Below, piece after piece: positions 25,399-34,600 of a DNA stretch of 64,000 bases. Position numbers and translations under genes: made by a program. Position 1 is the first letter of the stretch; every line of letters begins with the position of its first letter. This stretch comes from Chryseobacterium gleum (lineage in GTDB: Bacteria; Bacteroidota; Bacteroidia; Flavobacteriales_D; Sanyastnellaceae). The notes beneath the pieces are model-generated. The model worked only from the letters and a program-made list of their open reading frames with translations. It made no database searches and was not told where the DNA came from. The DNA lies in contig CAMCVP010000001.1 in assembly GCA_945881835.1 (NCBI GenBank), positions 372,001 through 436,000 of the forward strand, written 5' to 3'.

Positions 25399-26579
25399 AA
25401 AGAATAATTGCTTGTTTCATTTTTATAACGCTTGCTTTAGGCGTGAAAGCGACTGTAAATAATCACGTCGGAGAACTTCCGCGAATGTCTCTTTTGACGT
25501 GCTCTCCCGGCGAAGAGTTGTATTCGTGCTTTGGTCACAGCGCCATTCGATACACAGATACTTTGAATGGGGAATGGGTTGATTTTGTTTTCAATTACGG
25601 AACCTTTGAATTCTCGGAAGGATTCTATTTGAAATTCGCCAGAGGGAAGCTGAACTATATGTTAAGCGTGGAAGAGTTCGGCGGATTTCAACAATCCTAT
25701 TTGTACGGCGGAAGAGGAATTCTTGAGAATGAATTTAAATTGAACGCAGATCAAATAAGATACTTAGGAGCTTTACTTATTGAAAATGCAAAGAATGAAA
25801 ACAAGTATTTTCAATACGATTTCTTTTACGACAATTGCGCTACGCGCGTTCGAGACATCGTGTTGAAAGCACTTCCTGAAATTCAACAAAACGAAAAAAA
25901 ATATTCGAATCGCCCAACGTTCAGAGACGATATAGATCATTATTTGATGCATCAGTATTGGGCCGATTTCGGAATTGATTTGGTGTTAGGAAAACCATGC
26001 GATAAAACTCCCGATCAGGGACAAACATCCTTCCTTCCGGACAGTCTTCAGTCAAACATGATGGCTTGGACCATCGATGGAAAGAAAGTGTTAGGAAGAA
26101 CAGAAGAATTACTTCCCATCGATGATTCATTGTTTGAAAAACAATCACCTTCTGCGAAACCAATTTTGTACGTCACGATATCGGCGTTGCTATTCGCAGG
26201 ATTCAGTATTTATTTGTGGTGGAAGAAAAGAGGTTGGAACTTATCTGAACGTTTGTTCCTCGGATTTTTCGGAGTACTTGGAATTGTGTTGTTCGTGATG
26301 TGGTTCCTAACCGATCACACCACAACCAAATGGAACTTCAATATACTCTGGGCAAACCCAATGCTGTTTGCTTTAGCCTTTGCGCGCATGTACGCAGTTA
26401 AGGCTTGGGTTAGAAAGTACGCTTTCATTCAAATGGGCTTGTCGGCATACGTGCTCTTAGCGGTATTTATTCCTACTATTGGAATTCAAACATTCCCCAA
26501 TGAAATAGGAGCTTGGTTGGTAGCACAATTGGTTTTAATTTATCGATTCACACGAATCACAAAACCTGTTCAAGGATAG
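25395..26579 (+). CDS. DUF4105 / Lnb-type membrane protein (possible lipoprotein N-acyltransferase)
   Basis: 394 residues from the ATG at 25395, which forms an ATGA overlap with dapF; an ATG nine bases earlier is also possible. A signal peptide (MKRIIACFIFITLALGVKA) precedes a periplasmic domain (about 22-255) with CSPGEELYSCFGHSAIRYTD and YDFFYDNCATRVRDIV. This supplies the conserved Cys/His pairs of the papain-like Lnb_N domain. Four or more membrane helices follow (about 258-385). In Bacteroides a protein of this family N-acylates lipoproteins. That function here is inferred from the family. Confidence 0.8.
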   Translation: MKRIIACFIFITLALGVKATVNNHVGELPRMSLLTCSPGEELYSCFGHSAIRYTDTLNGEWVDFVFNYGTFEFSEGFYLKFARGKLNYMLSVEEFGGFQQSYLYGGRGILENEFKLNADQIRYLGALLIENAKNENKYFQYDFFYDNCATRVRDIVLKALPEIQQNEKKYSNRPTFRDDIDHYLMHQYWADFGIDLVLGKPCDKTPDQGQTSFLPDSLQSNMMAWTIDGKKVLGRTEELLPIDDSLFEKQSPSAKPILYVTISALLFAGFSIYLWWKKRGWNLSERLFLGFFGVLGIVLFVMWFLTDHTTTKWNFNILWANPMLFALAFARMYAVKAWVRKYAFIQMGLSAYVLLAVFIPTIGIQTFPNEIGAWLVAQLVLIYRFTRITKPVQG

Positions 26580-26581
26580 AT

Positions 26582-26589
26582 TATATTTG
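26582..26589 (+). promoter_or_regulatory. -7 promoter box of the 26595 lipoprotein gene
   Basis: TATATTTG ends five bases before the ATG at 26595 and begins just after the stop of the DUF4105 gene, marking a new transcription unit. Confidence 0.55.
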
Positions 26590-26594
26590 ATACC

Positions 26595-28157
26595 ATGCAC
26601 TATAGAATATACGCTTGTTTAATAGTCTGTATTTCCCTCCTTTCTTCTTGCAAGAAAGATGAACCTACATCGTGGGAATCGAATTGGGTGGCACCTGTGG
26701 CTCATGGAAGATTGACACTTTCCGATTTGACTGCTGACAACGGATACACAGACAACGCAGGTATCTATCATTTGTATTTCGAAAAAATAATATCAGGATT
26801 TGGAACGAGCGATTTGACTCAGATTCCAGACACCAATATCTCACAGAAGTTTGTAGTGCCTTTATCAGGTGGACCTTTTCAAATTCCAGGAAACACCGCA
26901 ATCATTACACAGAATCAGAACTATTCCGTTGAAACGAACGGCACCGGTTTGCGCATGGTGAAAGTGAAGTCAGGACAAATGATTGTCCATGTGAAGTCAT
27001 ACGTAAATGCCTACTTGCATCCGACCTTCACGCTTTACAATGTTTCAGAGGTTTATGGAAACAATACTGATATTGATTTCGCATTAACTCCCGGTAGCGC
27101 TGCTGCGCCAACGGAAGGATATTACACGGTAGACATGTCGAACAAATATGTTGTTCTTTCGGGAACATCAGGATTCGATTACAACAAGCTTTCAACGCAT
27201 CTTGAAATCAGAACAGAACAAAACACCACTGCGGATCAAAACACCATTTACGGACAAGATTCGGTGCGATTTGAATTGATCATGTCGGATCTCGTAATCG
27301 ATTACGCGAAAGGTTATTTTGGAAATGACACCTACTCTTTCAATGAGACGTTCAACTTAGCTGAAAGCGCAAACATGCCAACAGGATTGCTAGCGTTGGA
27401 TCAGGCTTCGTTTGGATTTCATGTAACACACAAAATGGGATTTGATGGTAAGTTGAAGATTGACAACGTTATGGGATTAAACACCTACATGAATACCGGT
27501 GTTCAGCTAACAGGAGGGAATTTGTACAATCCATTTTTTATCACACGCTCCATTGACAATAGCGGAACCGCTTCCGTTTCTAACTACGAAATTAATTTAA
27601 ACGAAGGGAACAGTAACATTACTTCATTTATGGGAAGTTTGCCATACTCTGTTCTTTTTACAGGAAGTTTACAATTGAATCCGTTTGGAAACGTAAGCGA
27701 TGGAAACGATTTCTTTTACTCGGATCAATTGACCGAAGCGAAATTGGTTGTTGATGTTCCAATGCGATTGGCGGCCAGCGATCTCACACTGCGAGATACG
27801 TTGAATGTGGAAGTGACCACAGACGCGGTGCGCGTGAGTTCTTTAACATTGGACATTCAGAATGCATTTCCTATGGAATGGAAATTAAATTTGACTTCGC
27901 TGGGTGGAGTAGTTGTAGCCTCGGATTTAAATGTGCCAAACGGAAACAGCATTGATGCATTGGCACTTGCAACTTCAAGCACACTGGTGATTCCTATTTC
28001 GGAAGCGCAATGGAACACGATTAAGTCGGAAGGAAAATTAATTCTGCAAGTCGTTTCAAACACACCTTCATTCCCTCAGTTGGTGAATCTATACAGTTCA
28101 TATTTCATAGATGTTCGTGTGAAAGCAGGCGTTGTACTTAATGCTGAAGTGGAATGA
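26595..28157 (+). CDS. Large lipoprotein of unknown function
   Basis: 520 residues. The N-terminus MHYRIYACLIVCISLLSSC ends in a lipobox cysteine followed by KKDEP, so it is an acylated lipoprotein. The rest is beta-strand-rich with many Asn, Thr and Gly turns, for example LRMVKVKSGQMIVHVKS and LTLDIQNAFPMEWKLNL. No named domain is recognised. The stop overlaps the start of the DUF5723 barrel gene by four bases. The two products are therefore probably made together and may form an outer-membrane lipoprotein-barrel pair, an inference from coupling only. Confidence 0.78.
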   Translation: MHYRIYACLIVCISLLSSCKKDEPTSWESNWVAPVAHGRLTLSDLTADNGYTDNAGIYHLYFEKIISGFGTSDLTQIPDTNISQKFVVPLSGGPFQIPGNTAIITQNQNYSVETNGTGLRMVKVKSGQMIVHVKSYVNAYLHPTFTLYNVSEVYGNNTDIDFALTPGSAAAPTEGYYTVDMSNKYVVLSGTSGFDYNKLSTHLEIRTEQNTTADQNTIYGQDSVRFELIMSDLVIDYAKGYFGNDTYSFNETFNLAESANMPTGLLALDQASFGFHVTHKMGFDGKLKIDNVMGLNTYMNTGVQLTGGNLYNPFFITRSIDNSGTASVSNYEINLNEGNSNITSFMGSLPYSVLFTGSLQLNPFGNVSDGNDFFYSDQLTEAKLVVDVPMRLAASDLTLRDTLNVEVTTDAVRVSSLTLDIQNAFPMEWKLNLTSLGGVVVASDLNVPNGNSIDALALATSSTLVIPISEAQWNTIKSEGKLILQVVSNTPSFPQLVNLYSSYFIDVRVKAGVVLNAEVE

Positions 28158-29422
28158 AAAAGATTCTAATTGTTTTTGTTTTCGCGCTTGCGAGTGCAAT
28201 GTCTTTCGCACAGACGTCTTACCTGTGGTTAACACGATCAGACAGCACTGGAAAGGCCTTTAGAGGTATTATAGATATTCAAGGAAATGCCGCAGCAGGA
28301 AGTACATTCTTGACGAAAGAGTTGGTAAAGCCATTTGTGGTTGGAGGAACAGTCACTGCTGAAGCGAGAAATTCCGCCATCGATGGAATGACTGATCTTG
28401 GCGTGTTTGGTGGGAATGCAAATGTCCGCGCACGCTACTACGGCGGAAGAGATAGTTTGTTCGGAAGTGAAATGCTCGATTTGTATATTCAAGTTGGAAA
28501 AGGATATTTTGGAAGTGGAAGAATTTCGAAAGAGGCATTTGGCTTAATTGCGAATGGCAATGTCAATTACCAAGGCGTGCGTGTTCCATTGACTTCAATT
28601 CAAGGAGAGGCGCAAGGATTTCAATCGATTGGATTTGGAATTTACGACAAGCGAACATTCAGTTCGATTGGAATATCTATGGTGAACGGATTAACCTATC
28701 AGCAGTTCAGCTTGTTTCCACCATCATCGTTTTACACTTCACCGAATGCAGACACCTTGCAACTCGATTATTCAGGAGAGTACGTGCATTCGGCTAATCC
28801 GCGTCCGAATGGAAACGGCATTGGTTTCAGCATCGATGGCGAATACAATTTCGTTCGCGACAGAGGCATTGACAAGAAGGAAGTTTGGAATTCTCTTGGG
28901 GTGCGCAATTTAGGTTGGGTGAATTGGAACGGACAAAGTCAAGTGGTGAGTTTTGATTCAACACTAACATGGACGGGTGTTGATTTGAATGCCATTTTCA
29001 ATGGAGACTCATTGTTGAATGGCGCATCTGGATTTGCAGACACGTTGGTCACCACTTCTCAGAATGTTTCTTTTTGGAGACCATTACGCGGTTCATTTTA
29101 TGTGCGCTCCGTTTATCGTTGGAATGAAAAGCTTCGCTTGACAGCAGGATTGGAAATGTTTGCCGCACCTTTGAAACCATTGGCAACAGTGGGATTCATG
29201 TATATGCCGAAGAGTAATTTCATAGCTTCCATGAATGTTTCTAATGGCGGATATGGCAACTGGAAATTAGGAATGGGCGTGCAATGGCTTATCGCCAATC
29301 AGTTTTATTTAGGAGTTCAAACTTCGAATTTGCCGGGATACTTTTTCAAGAACACCCGCGAGATGCAAGCTTCGATTCAATTAAGTTATTTATTCAAAAC
29401 AAAAAAGAAAGACAATGAATAG
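28154..29422 (+). CDS. DUF5723 outer-membrane protein
   Basis: 422 residues with a signal peptide (MKKILIVFVFALASAMSFAQ). The body resembles the DUF5723 family: beta-barrel strands such as VGKGYFGSGRISKEAFGLIA and LRLTAGLEMFAAPLKPLATV, ending ASIQLSYLFKTKKKD like a barrel terminus. The family is Bacteroidota-specific and not biochemically characterised. It overlaps the upstream lipoprotein gene by four bases and kdsA by eight bases, so it sits in the middle of a coupled operon. Confidence 0.8.
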   Translation: MKKILIVFVFALASAMSFAQTSYLWLTRSDSTGKAFRGIIDIQGNAAAGSTFLTKELVKPFVVGGTVTAEARNSAIDGMTDLGVFGGNANVRARYYGGRDSLFGSEMLDLYIQVGKGYFGSGRISKEAFGLIANGNVNYQGVRVPLTSIQGEAQGFQSIGFGIYDKRTFSSIGISMVNGLTYQQFSLFPPSSFYTSPNADTLQLDYSGEYVHSANPRPNGNGIGFSIDGEYNFVRDRGIDKKEVWNSLGVRNLGWVNWNGQSQVVSFDSTLTWTGVDLNAIFNGDSLLNGASGFADTLVTTSQNVSFWRPLRGSFYVRSVYRWNEKLRLTAGLEMFAAPLKPLATVGFMYMPKSNFIASMNVSNGGYGNWKLGMGVQWLIANQFYLGVQTSNLPGYFFKNTREMQASIQLSYLFKTKKKDNE

Positions 29423-30224
29423 TGTAGATGTAATGAAAATGGCGCAAACCAAATCGTTGGTTTTATTGGCCGGTCCGTGTGTAGTTGAAGGCGAAGATTT
29501 GGTAATGGAAGTTGCTGGTCGTGTTAAAGAGATTGCAGATAAATTGGGGATGCCTTATGTGTTCAAGGCTTCATACAGAAAAGCGAATCGCTCACGTGTT
29601 GATTCCTTCACGGGGTTAGGCGATCAAATCGGATTAGAACTGATTCAGAAAGTTGGAAAGACATACGGCATTCCAACTGTAACAGATATTCATGCTGCAG
29701 ACGAAGCGGCAATGGCTGCGGCCTATGTAGATGTTTTGCAGATTCCTGCTTTCTTGTGTAGACAAACAGATTTGCTTCAAGCAGCAGCTGCGACAGGGAA
29801 GGTGGTGAACATTAAAAAAGGACAATTCCTTTCTGCTGAGTCTATGAAGCACGCTGTGAATAAGGTGAAGGAGGCGGGTAACAACAACGTATGGTTAACC
29901 GAGCGCGGCACTATGTTCGGATATCAAGATCTTGTAGTCGATTACCGCGGTATTCCTGTTATGCAAGAATATGCACCTGCCATTATGGACTGCACGCATT
30001 CTTTGCAGCAGCCAAATCAAAGTAGCGGTGTTACAGGTGGAAAACCAGAACTCATTGGAACCATTGCGAAAGCTGCTGTTGCAGTTGGGGTAGACGGATT
30101 GTTCATTGAAACACACCCGAATCCTGCGGTTGCTTTAAGCGACGGAGCAAACATGCTTCAATTAAATAAATTGGAAGAACTGCTTGAACAAGTCATGGAA
30201 ATTCGCGCAGTGATAAAAAAATAA
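29415..30224 (+). CDS. kdsA: 3-deoxy-8-phosphooctulonate (KDO-8-P) synthase
   Basis: 269 residues. The enzyme condenses phosphoenolpyruvate with arabinose-5-phosphate, the first committed step of KDO synthesis for lipopolysaccharide. Diagnostic segments are LAGPCVVEGEDLVMEVA at the N-terminus, FKASYRKANRSR, KGQFLSAESMKHAVNKV and MDCTHSLQQPN. Start codon choice is open: ATG at 29415 overlaps the DUF5723 gene by eight bases, and ATGs at 29433 and 29439 also precede the conserved core. A T9SS cargo gene follows after three bases. Confidence 0.96.
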   Translation: MNSVDVMKMAQTKSLVLLAGPCVVEGEDLVMEVAGRVKEIADKLGMPYVFKASYRKANRSRVDSFTGLGDQIGLELIQKVGKTYGIPTVTDIHAADEAAMAAAYVDVLQIPAFLCRQTDLLQAAAATGKVVNIKKGQFLSAESMKHAVNKVKEAGNNNVWLTERGTMFGYQDLVVDYRGIPVMQEYAPAIMDCTHSLQQPNQSSGVTGGKPELIGTIAKAAVAVGVDGLFIETHPNPAVALSDGANMLQLNKLEELLEQVMEIRAVIKK

Positions 30225-30227
30225 TTC

Positions 30228-31637
30228 ATGAAGAAATTCAATTTCATCTGTTTGTTCGTTTCGCTTGCACTGGCTCAAATTTGCATGGCGCAACCTGTTG
30301 TGCACAATTACGGAAGTGCGGGTTCTGACGAATATGCTTCTATCGTTGCTCACCCCGATGGAGGATTCGTCGCAGCAGGAACAACAGGCGGTGAAGTGGG
30401 TTCGCAAACCGATGTGTACCTGTCGAAATTGAATGCATCGCTCGATTGCGAATGGACTTTCAACATTGGTGGAATTGGAATTGAGCGCGGAAATGATGTT
30501 GCTGTTGCGCAAGATGGAAGCATTTATTTCTGCGGAATGATTCTGAGTAATTCGGTTACAGGTTACAAGAATTTAGTTGGAAAGGTAGATGCGAATGGAA
30601 ATGTAGTGTGGTCGAAAGAATTTGGTGAAGGTGTTTGGGATGAAGCGCGGAATATGGCTATTGACGATGCAGGAAATATTTGGGTCGCTACGAATTCATT
30701 TTTTCCAAATGGAGATGAGTTGGTAGTTTTGTATTCCTTAATTGAATCAGGCGGAATTTCCTCGCCCATTATTCTTGAATCTACAGGAGCGAACAGCAAT
30801 GCAGCGTTGGAATATTACAACAACGAATTGTATGTATTGAATAATCGCAATGAGGGTATTTACGCGAATTACAGAGTACGCAAATTAGATGCCTCAGGAA
30901 GTGTGGTTCAGTCATATTTCCTTCCTGGGATGGGAGTTCACGCGCACGATTTGCAAGTGTCGAGTTACGGAGTTTTTGTAGCTGGAGAGTTTTTAAATGG
31001 AGACCTTCGAAATCCTTATACCTGCGCTTTCAACTTAGACGGAACTGTCAATACAGAAACCTACAACGTGTTTAATTTTAACATGTGGTACAAAGCTGCA
31101 CACTCCAATTCGGAAGGGTATACGTTAGCCGGAGAGACAACAGACTTTGGATTTGGCGAGCAGGAATGGGTATTGCACCGCGCGAATGTTTTGGGTCAAT
31201 ATGCAGGCGGAGGAACTGTCGGAACAAACAAGTTCGAGGTGTGCAAAGATTTGCTTGTCGTAAACGATACGGTTTATTTGGTTGGAAGTTCAAACGGATT
31301 CCAGTTGAACAAGCAACAACAAGCGACGGTATACAGAAATGAATCTGTGGTTCTTTCAGCATTAGATCCGACGAGTGTAAACAACGATTGTTTTTATGTC
31401 GGCACAGAAGATTTAGTAGCAGAGGAATGCCTTTCGTTTAATGCAATTGGAAACAACTTCTTTCAATCTTCAACACAGGTGAACAATCTGAATGTGCAGG
31501 TCTATAGCATTGACGGTAAATTGACCTTCAGTCATGCAGGGTCAAATGAATTCCAAGTGAATGCTTCACCGGGAATTTATTTTCTTGTTTTTCAATCTGA
31601 AAAACAATCGGGCGTTCAGAAAATTAGTATTCGTTAA
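30228..31637 (+). CDS. Secreted T9SS type A cargo protein
   Basis: 469 residues with a signal peptide (MKKFNFICLFVSLALAQICM). Residues about 20-390 form a beta-propeller-like repeat region with recurring GGFVAAGTTGG, GIGIERGNDVAVAQDGSIY and DDAGNIWVATNS segments. The C-terminal 75 residues are a type A sorting domain (VQVYSIDGKLTFSHAG, SPGIYFLVFQSE, VQKISIR). This domain directs export by the type IX system and attachment to the cell surface. No catalytic residues are evident. The gene overlaps the end of dnaE, which is convergent, by four bases. Confidence 0.87.
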   Translation: MKKFNFICLFVSLALAQICMAQPVVHNYGSAGSDEYASIVAHPDGGFVAAGTTGGEVGSQTDVYLSKLNASLDCEWTFNIGGIGIERGNDVAVAQDGSIYFCGMILSNSVTGYKNLVGKVDANGNVVWSKEFGEGVWDEARNMAIDDAGNIWVATNSFFPNGDELVVLYSLIESGGISSPIILESTGANSNAALEYYNNELYVLNNRNEGIYANYRVRKLDASGSVVQSYFLPGMGVHAHDLQVSSYGVFVAGEFLNGDLRNPYTCAFNLDGTVNTETYNVFNFNMWYKAAHSNSEGYTLAGETTDFGFGEQEWVLHRANVLGQYAGGGTVGTNKFEVCKDLLVVNDTVYLVGSSNGFQLNKQQQATVYRNESVVLSALDPTSVNNDCFYVGTEDLVAEECLSFNAIGNNFFQSSTQVNNLNVQVYSIDGKLTFSHAGSNEFQVNASPGIYFLVFQSEKQSGVQKISIR

Positions 31638-34600
31638 CGCGAAGAAAGCGCAATAGAGTACACTCCGGGAATGGCTTCTATTTCGGTTTGAATTTCTTTC
31701 GTTACTGCGATTTTATTTCTTTCGGAAGAAGGAAGAATTACGCGGTCTTCTCCATTTTTCAATTCAATGCGAAGTTGCGCGTGTCCTGTGTTTTTTACCA
31801 AAAGATCATCGAGCTTTTGAATGGATTGTTCGGTCAATAATTCAGAGTCTATTCCGATAGTCAAATATCTTCCAAGTTTTTCTTTTACCTCAGCGAGTAG
31901 TGTAATTTCTACAATTTGAAATTCAGTTTTTTCTTCCGTGTTTTGGCCATAGCGACGTTTCTGGAAACGTCCGCGTACATACAAAAAGAAGTTGTCTTGC
32001 ATGTATGCTTTGAAGTTCATGTAGTCTTTGCGGAACAGTCGGAAGTCGTGCGAACCTTCTCCGTTTTCAAGGGTGAAACTTCCGTAAGGATTGCCTTGCT
32101 GCGACATGCGATGCTGCACGTTTTTCACAATGCCAGCAAAGGCTATTTCGCGTCCATTGTTTGGTTCAGGATTTTCGAGCGCCTCCATGGAATTTGAATG
32201 ACAGAACGCTTCAATCTCCAAAGCGAAATCGTCGAGCGGATGTCCAGAGATGAACATACCCACCAATTCTTTTTCCTTAGACAATTCAGTTAGGGCGTCC
32301 CACGGTTCAACTTTCGGAATAGCTGGCGGCTGTATCTCAACACCCGAATCTTCTCCGAATAGTGACGCCTGTGATGAGTTCTTGCCACCGCGCGCTGCAC
32401 GTGCGTATTTCACAAGTGTGTCTATGAATCCTTCGCCCTTGTTATCTGTTCCGAAATAGGCAGATCGTGTAATTCCGAATCGGTCAAATGCTCCGCACAT
32501 GGCTAAGCTTTCAAGCACACGTTTGTTTGTGGCTTTGTCGTCTACGCGCTCAAGGAAATCGAATACCGTTTCAAACGGTTTCGTTTCTCTTTCACGAATC
32601 ATACTTTCTACGGCGTTCTCACCAACCGCTTTTACAGCAGCCAATCCAAAGCGAATAGCGCCTTCTTTGTTTACAGAGAAAAGCGAAAGCGATTCATTCA
32701 CATCCGGCGAAAGAACAGGAATGCGCATGCGCTTGCATTCTTCCATGAAGAAGGTAACGCCTTTGATGTCGCTCATAGAGTTACTCAGGGTAGCAGCCAT
32801 AAATTCAGCCGGGTAGTGTGCTTTCAAATACGCCGTTTGATAAGCGATCCAAGCATAACATGTCGAGTGTGATTTGTTGAAAGCGTAACTCGCAAATTTC
32901 TCCCAGTCGGCCCAAATCTTTTCAAGTTTATCTGCAGGATGTCCGTTTGCAATGGCACCTTCCATGAATAAACTTTTCATCTTGTTCAGTTCTTCAATGA
33001 GTTTTTTACCCATTGCTTTACGCAAGACATCGGCCTGACCTTTGGTGAAGTTGGCAAGTCTCTGAGACAGCAACATTACTTGTTCTTGGTACACGGTAAT
33101 GCCGTAGGTCTCTTTCAAGTTGTCTTCCATTTCTGGAAGATCGTATTCAATTTTTTCGAGTCCGTGTTTACGACGAATGAACTGAGGAATGTACTCCATA
33201 GGACCTGGACGGTACAAGGCGTTCATGGCAATTAAATCGGCGAATACGGTAGGTTTCAGGTCGCGCATGTGTTTGCGCATACCTTCGCTTTCATATTGGA
33301 AAATGGCAACTGTTTCACCGCGTTGGAAAAGCTCGTAGGTCTTTTCATCGTCGATGGGAATGTTGTCAATATCAATATCAATGTTGTGAGAGAGCTTAAT
33401 GAGTTTGATCGCGTTTTTAATAATGCTCAAGGTCTTCAATCCCAAGAAGTCCATTTTTAACAGACCTGCTTTTTCTACAACGGAGTTGTCGAATTGCGTG
33501 CACCACATGTCGCTGTCCTTCACGGTTGCAACAGGAACGAAGTTCGTGATGTCCGTTGGAGTGATAATGACGCCGCAGGCGTGCGTTCCCGTGTTGCGAA
33601 TGGACCCTTCTAAAATTTTCGCCATTCGCAACACTTTACCTTCCGGTGTTGTGCTCGTCGAAATAAGACGCATGCGCTGCATGCGCTCGAATTCTTCACT
33701 CGAGAAGTCGTCTTTCAGCTGCTTCTCTTCTTTGTTGAAGATGTCTGAAAGCGATGCGCGATCGGGAATTAATTTCGTCAATTGTTCCGACTCGCTAATG
33801 GATAAGTCGAATACCCGCGCAGCATCTTTCACGGCCGACTTGGCGGCCATGGTACCGTAGGTAATGATTTGCGCAACTGCGTTGCGCGAGTATTTATTTC
33901 GAACGTACTCAATAACTTTTTCTCGTCCTTCATCCTCGAAGTCGATATCCATATCGGGCATAGACACACGATCCGGATTCAAGAAACGCTCAAAGAGGAG
34001 ATCGTACTTAATCGGATCCACATCTGTTATTCGAAGGCAATAGGCCACCGCAGATCCAGCGGCAGAACCACGTCCTGGACCCACAGACACATCCATGCTT
34101 CGAGCTTCTCGACAGAAGTCTTCAACAATAAGCAAGTAACCCGGGTATCCAGCCTTTTCAATTACCGAAAGCTCGAAGTGCAGTCGCTCACGAATCGATT
34201 CGTCGAAATCGCCGTAGCGGTATTTCGCTCCTTCAAATGTTAGATGCTCTAAATATGCAGATTGTTCGGCAATCGTCTTTAGTTTTTCTTTTTCTTGCGC
34301 AATGCGCTCTTCGTCGTATCCGTCGGCATTCCACTTCTCAATGCGCTGAGATATTAAACGATCATGAGAAGCAGTAATTTCAGTTTGAAAATCCGTGATG
34401 AATGATTCAGCAATGTCAAACTTCGGTAAAAGAATTTCTCTATCAAGTTTGTATCCATCGCATTTCTCTGCAATTTCCAACGTTGTTTCCAACGCTCCTG
34501 GATATGCCGAAAATGCTTGAGCCATTTCTTGAACATCTTTCACATAGAATTCGTTGTTCGGGAATCCGAAGCGAAACTCTCTTCCTTTTTTACCAATGTA

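Noticed and set aside
33399-33860. 153-codon open frame on the plus strand inside dnaE
   Set aside because: It is opposite the polymerase core. Open antisense frames are frequent in such long genes.
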